From WTAW01 sp050115915 (lineage in GTDB: Bacteria > Acidobacteriota > Aminicenantia > Aminicenantales > Aminicenantaceae), in NCBI GenBank assembly GCA_050115915.1, contig JASFPP010000038.1:1-23110 (forward strand): DNA of 23,110 nt, given 5' to 3'. The notes under the pieces were generated by a model that saw nothing but the letters and a program-made list of their open reading frames with translations, had not been told where the DNA came from and searched no databases. The position numbers were made by a program, and so were the translations under genes. Shown one piece after another: positions 22,735 through 23,110 of this stretch (position 1 is its first letter; each line of letters opens with the position of its first letter).

Positions 22735-23110
22735 GTGGCTCCAGAGAAAGAAAAAAAGAAAGTCGATAGCTACGAAAAAGCGATTTTGTCCTTTGGTGAT
22801 GCGGTCAAAGCTTACAGGAAGGGAGATTGCAATAAGGCCGTGGAGATGTTCGAAGCACTAAAAGAAAAACATGCTTCCGAAAGGGAACTTGTGGATCGTG
22901 CACGAACCTATATAAAGATCTGTCAGAATATCATGAAGAAGGAGACCTTTCCTACTAAGACATTCGATGATTTATATGAGAGCGGTGTATTTCTGATGAA
23001 TCTTGGCAAATATGAGGAAGCTTTGAAGTTTTTCAATAAAGCCATCGAGAAAAACCCAGATCATGCAAAGATCCTCTATTTCATGGCCGCGATTTATCAG
23101 TCGATGGGGG
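22735..23110 (+). CDS. TPR-repeat protein, N-terminal part (partial)
   Basis: An open frame starts at GTG 22735 and runs off the window end (125 codons seen). GAGGGAG (22723-22729) is a strong ribosome binding site 5 bases before the GTG. After a Lys/Glu-rich start (VAPEKEKKKV) come two helix pairs of tetratricopeptide type: one around FGDAVKAYRKGDCNKAVEMFEA, and a clearer one around LYESGVFLMNLGKYEEALKF with FNKAIEKNPDHAKILYFMAA. No signal peptide is visible, so a cytoplasmic scaffold protein is likely. The C-terminal domains and hence the function are outside the window. Confidence 0.82.
   Translation, partial: MAPEKEKKKVDSYEKAILSFGDAVKAYRKGDCNKAVEMFEALKEKHASERELVDRARTYIKICQNIMKKETFPTKTFDDLYESGVFLMNLGKYEEALKFFNKAIEKNPDHAKILYFMAAIYQSMG

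Overview
The window looks like the chromosome of a Gram-negative bacterium. LpxC, the committed enzyme of lipid A synthesis, implies an LPS outer membrane. GyrB carries the large insert between the TOPRIM core and the C-terminus that is typical of Gram-negative gyrases. Base composition is moderate, promoters look sigma-70-like, and GTG and TTG starts are common. Neither tRNA gene encodes its CCA end. The gene mix (gyrBA, dnaG-rpoD, acyl-CoA synthetase, C4 zinc-ribbon protein, DUF362 ferredoxin) would suit a candidate-phylum or Acidobacteriota/Aminicenantes-like genome, but this is a guess; no rRNA or diagnostic marker is present.

Layout. 1-1134: C-terminal part of an AstE/AspA-type zinc deacylase followed by a HAD phosphatase. 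1336-4636 (minus strand): ABC-2 exporter operon, ATPase then two permeases, joined by two GTGA stop/start overlaps. 4986-7221: class V aminotransferase and a DUF362 protein with two [4Fe-4S] motifs, 10 bp apart. 7382-7456: tRNA-Pro(CGG), convergent with a TGS-domain GTPase (minus). 8465-8974: divergent promoter region. 8975-13822: gyrB-gyrA. 14062-15840: long-chain acyl-CoA synthetase. 16084-16889 (minus): a CAU-anticodon tRNA followed by a C4 zinc-ribbon coiled-coil protein. 17171-20584 (minus): dnaG then rpoD. 20746-21489 (minus): larB. 21699-22538: lpxC. 22735 to the window end: start of a TPR protein.

Most genes are core housekeeping: DNA topology, replication priming, primary sigma factor, tRNAs, lipid A and fatty-acid activation. 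The most unusual feature is non-coding. A family of about 205-215 bp intergenic repeats is present in three full copies and one end fragment, all in the same orientation. The copies share palindromic, inverted termini (TGAATTATTCA type) and an internal stem whose two arms change together between copies. Two copies directly flank the tRNA/zinc-ribbon cassette. Other points of interest are a terminator-like hairpin between the gyrB promoter and its start codon, valine at the quinolone-critical serine position of GyrA, a GTPase with DTPP in place of the G3 DxxG motif, and nested inverted repeats after the DUF362 gene.
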